Of a DNA stretch of 64,000 nt, positions 63,996 to 64,000 are shown one piece after another; position 1 is the first letter of the stretch, and each line of letters starts with the position of its first letter. The DNA lies in NCBI GenBank assembly GCA_035651455.1, contig DASRFR010000047.1, positions 372,001 to 436,000 of the forward strand. Reading direction: 5' to 3'. A model generated the notes under the pieces. The model was given only the letters and a program-made list of their open reading frames with translations, had not been told where the DNA came from and did no database searches. The translations under genes and the position numbers were made by a program. Origin of the DNA: DASRFR01 sp035651455 (GTDB lineage Bacteria > Acidobacteriota > Terriglobia > Terriglobales > Acidobacteriaceae).

Positions 63996-64000
63996 GCGCC

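Overview
The window looks like a chromosomal segment of an Acidobacteriota bacterium, most likely class Terriglobia near Koribacter. This is an inference from gene style: moderately high GC, a VWA-domain secreted protein, very large multihaem cytochromes, an AsmA-like protein, a TldD/PmbA pair and a KDPG-fold DAHP synthase. No rRNA or universal marker allows a firm placement. Two tRNAs (Ser-GGA and Gln-CTG), one damaged IS3-type element and one RES/Xre toxin-antitoxin pair are present. No CRISPR array or prophage was seen.

Layout. 1-10 kb is a plus-strand housekeeping run: rimO (cut by the left edge), yacG-like, pgpA, a TIG/beta-propeller protein, cinA, thpR, plsY, gpsA, an AsmA-family protein and an ABM-like protein. 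From 10.3 to 15.9 kb four minus-strand genes follow one another: a histidine kinase, a sigma-54-type response regulator and two unusual membrane proteins rich in His and Trp. Divergent from these, 16.1-26.9 kb on the plus strand holds a 23-haem cytochrome, a 31-haem cytochrome built of tandem three-haem repeats, an AMIN/beta-barrel outer-membrane protein, a secreted LolA-like protein, a di-haem-b-like membrane protein and a membrane-anchored ferredoxin/FAD/NAD(P) oxidoreductase. Apart from the first gene these are tightly spaced or overlapping.

27-37.5 kb is mixed accessory and metabolic content on the minus strand: M13 peptidase, PHP-domain protein, Asp-box protein with a PpiC-like partner, PAP2 phosphatase, Rieske/DUF2231-like protein, transaldolase and a VOC lipoprotein. 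37.7-39.2 kb is the IS. 39.7-40.3 kb is a long non-coding stretch with several strong hairpins. 40.8-49.5 kb carries tRNA-Ser, bacterioferritin, a degenerate-receiver LuxR regulator beside a PilZ protein, tldD/pmbA, the RES/Xre pair, dcd, an HU-type gene and a site-2-type protease. 49.5-56.5 kb holds a VWA protein, small Cys-rich proteins including a metallothionein-like one, a stand-alone ATP-dependent DNA ligase, tRNA-Gln, an isochorismatase-fold hydrolase, a P-loop kinase and a PPOX-type flavoprotein. 56.6-64 kb is a glycolytic block (gap, pgk, macrodomain, tpiA) followed by nfo, aroF-type DAHP synthase and a YVTN beta-propeller protein, closed by a strong terminator.

The most interesting part is 16.1-26.9 kb. 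Read together, the genes could give a complete electron path from NAD(P)H through FAD, FeS clusters and b haems to 54 c-type haem sites and an outer-membrane barrel. This would be a porin-cytochrome-like conduit of unfamiliar architecture, divergently linked to a two-component system. Domain content and gene order are seen directly; the direction of electron flow, the partners and the physiological role are inference.
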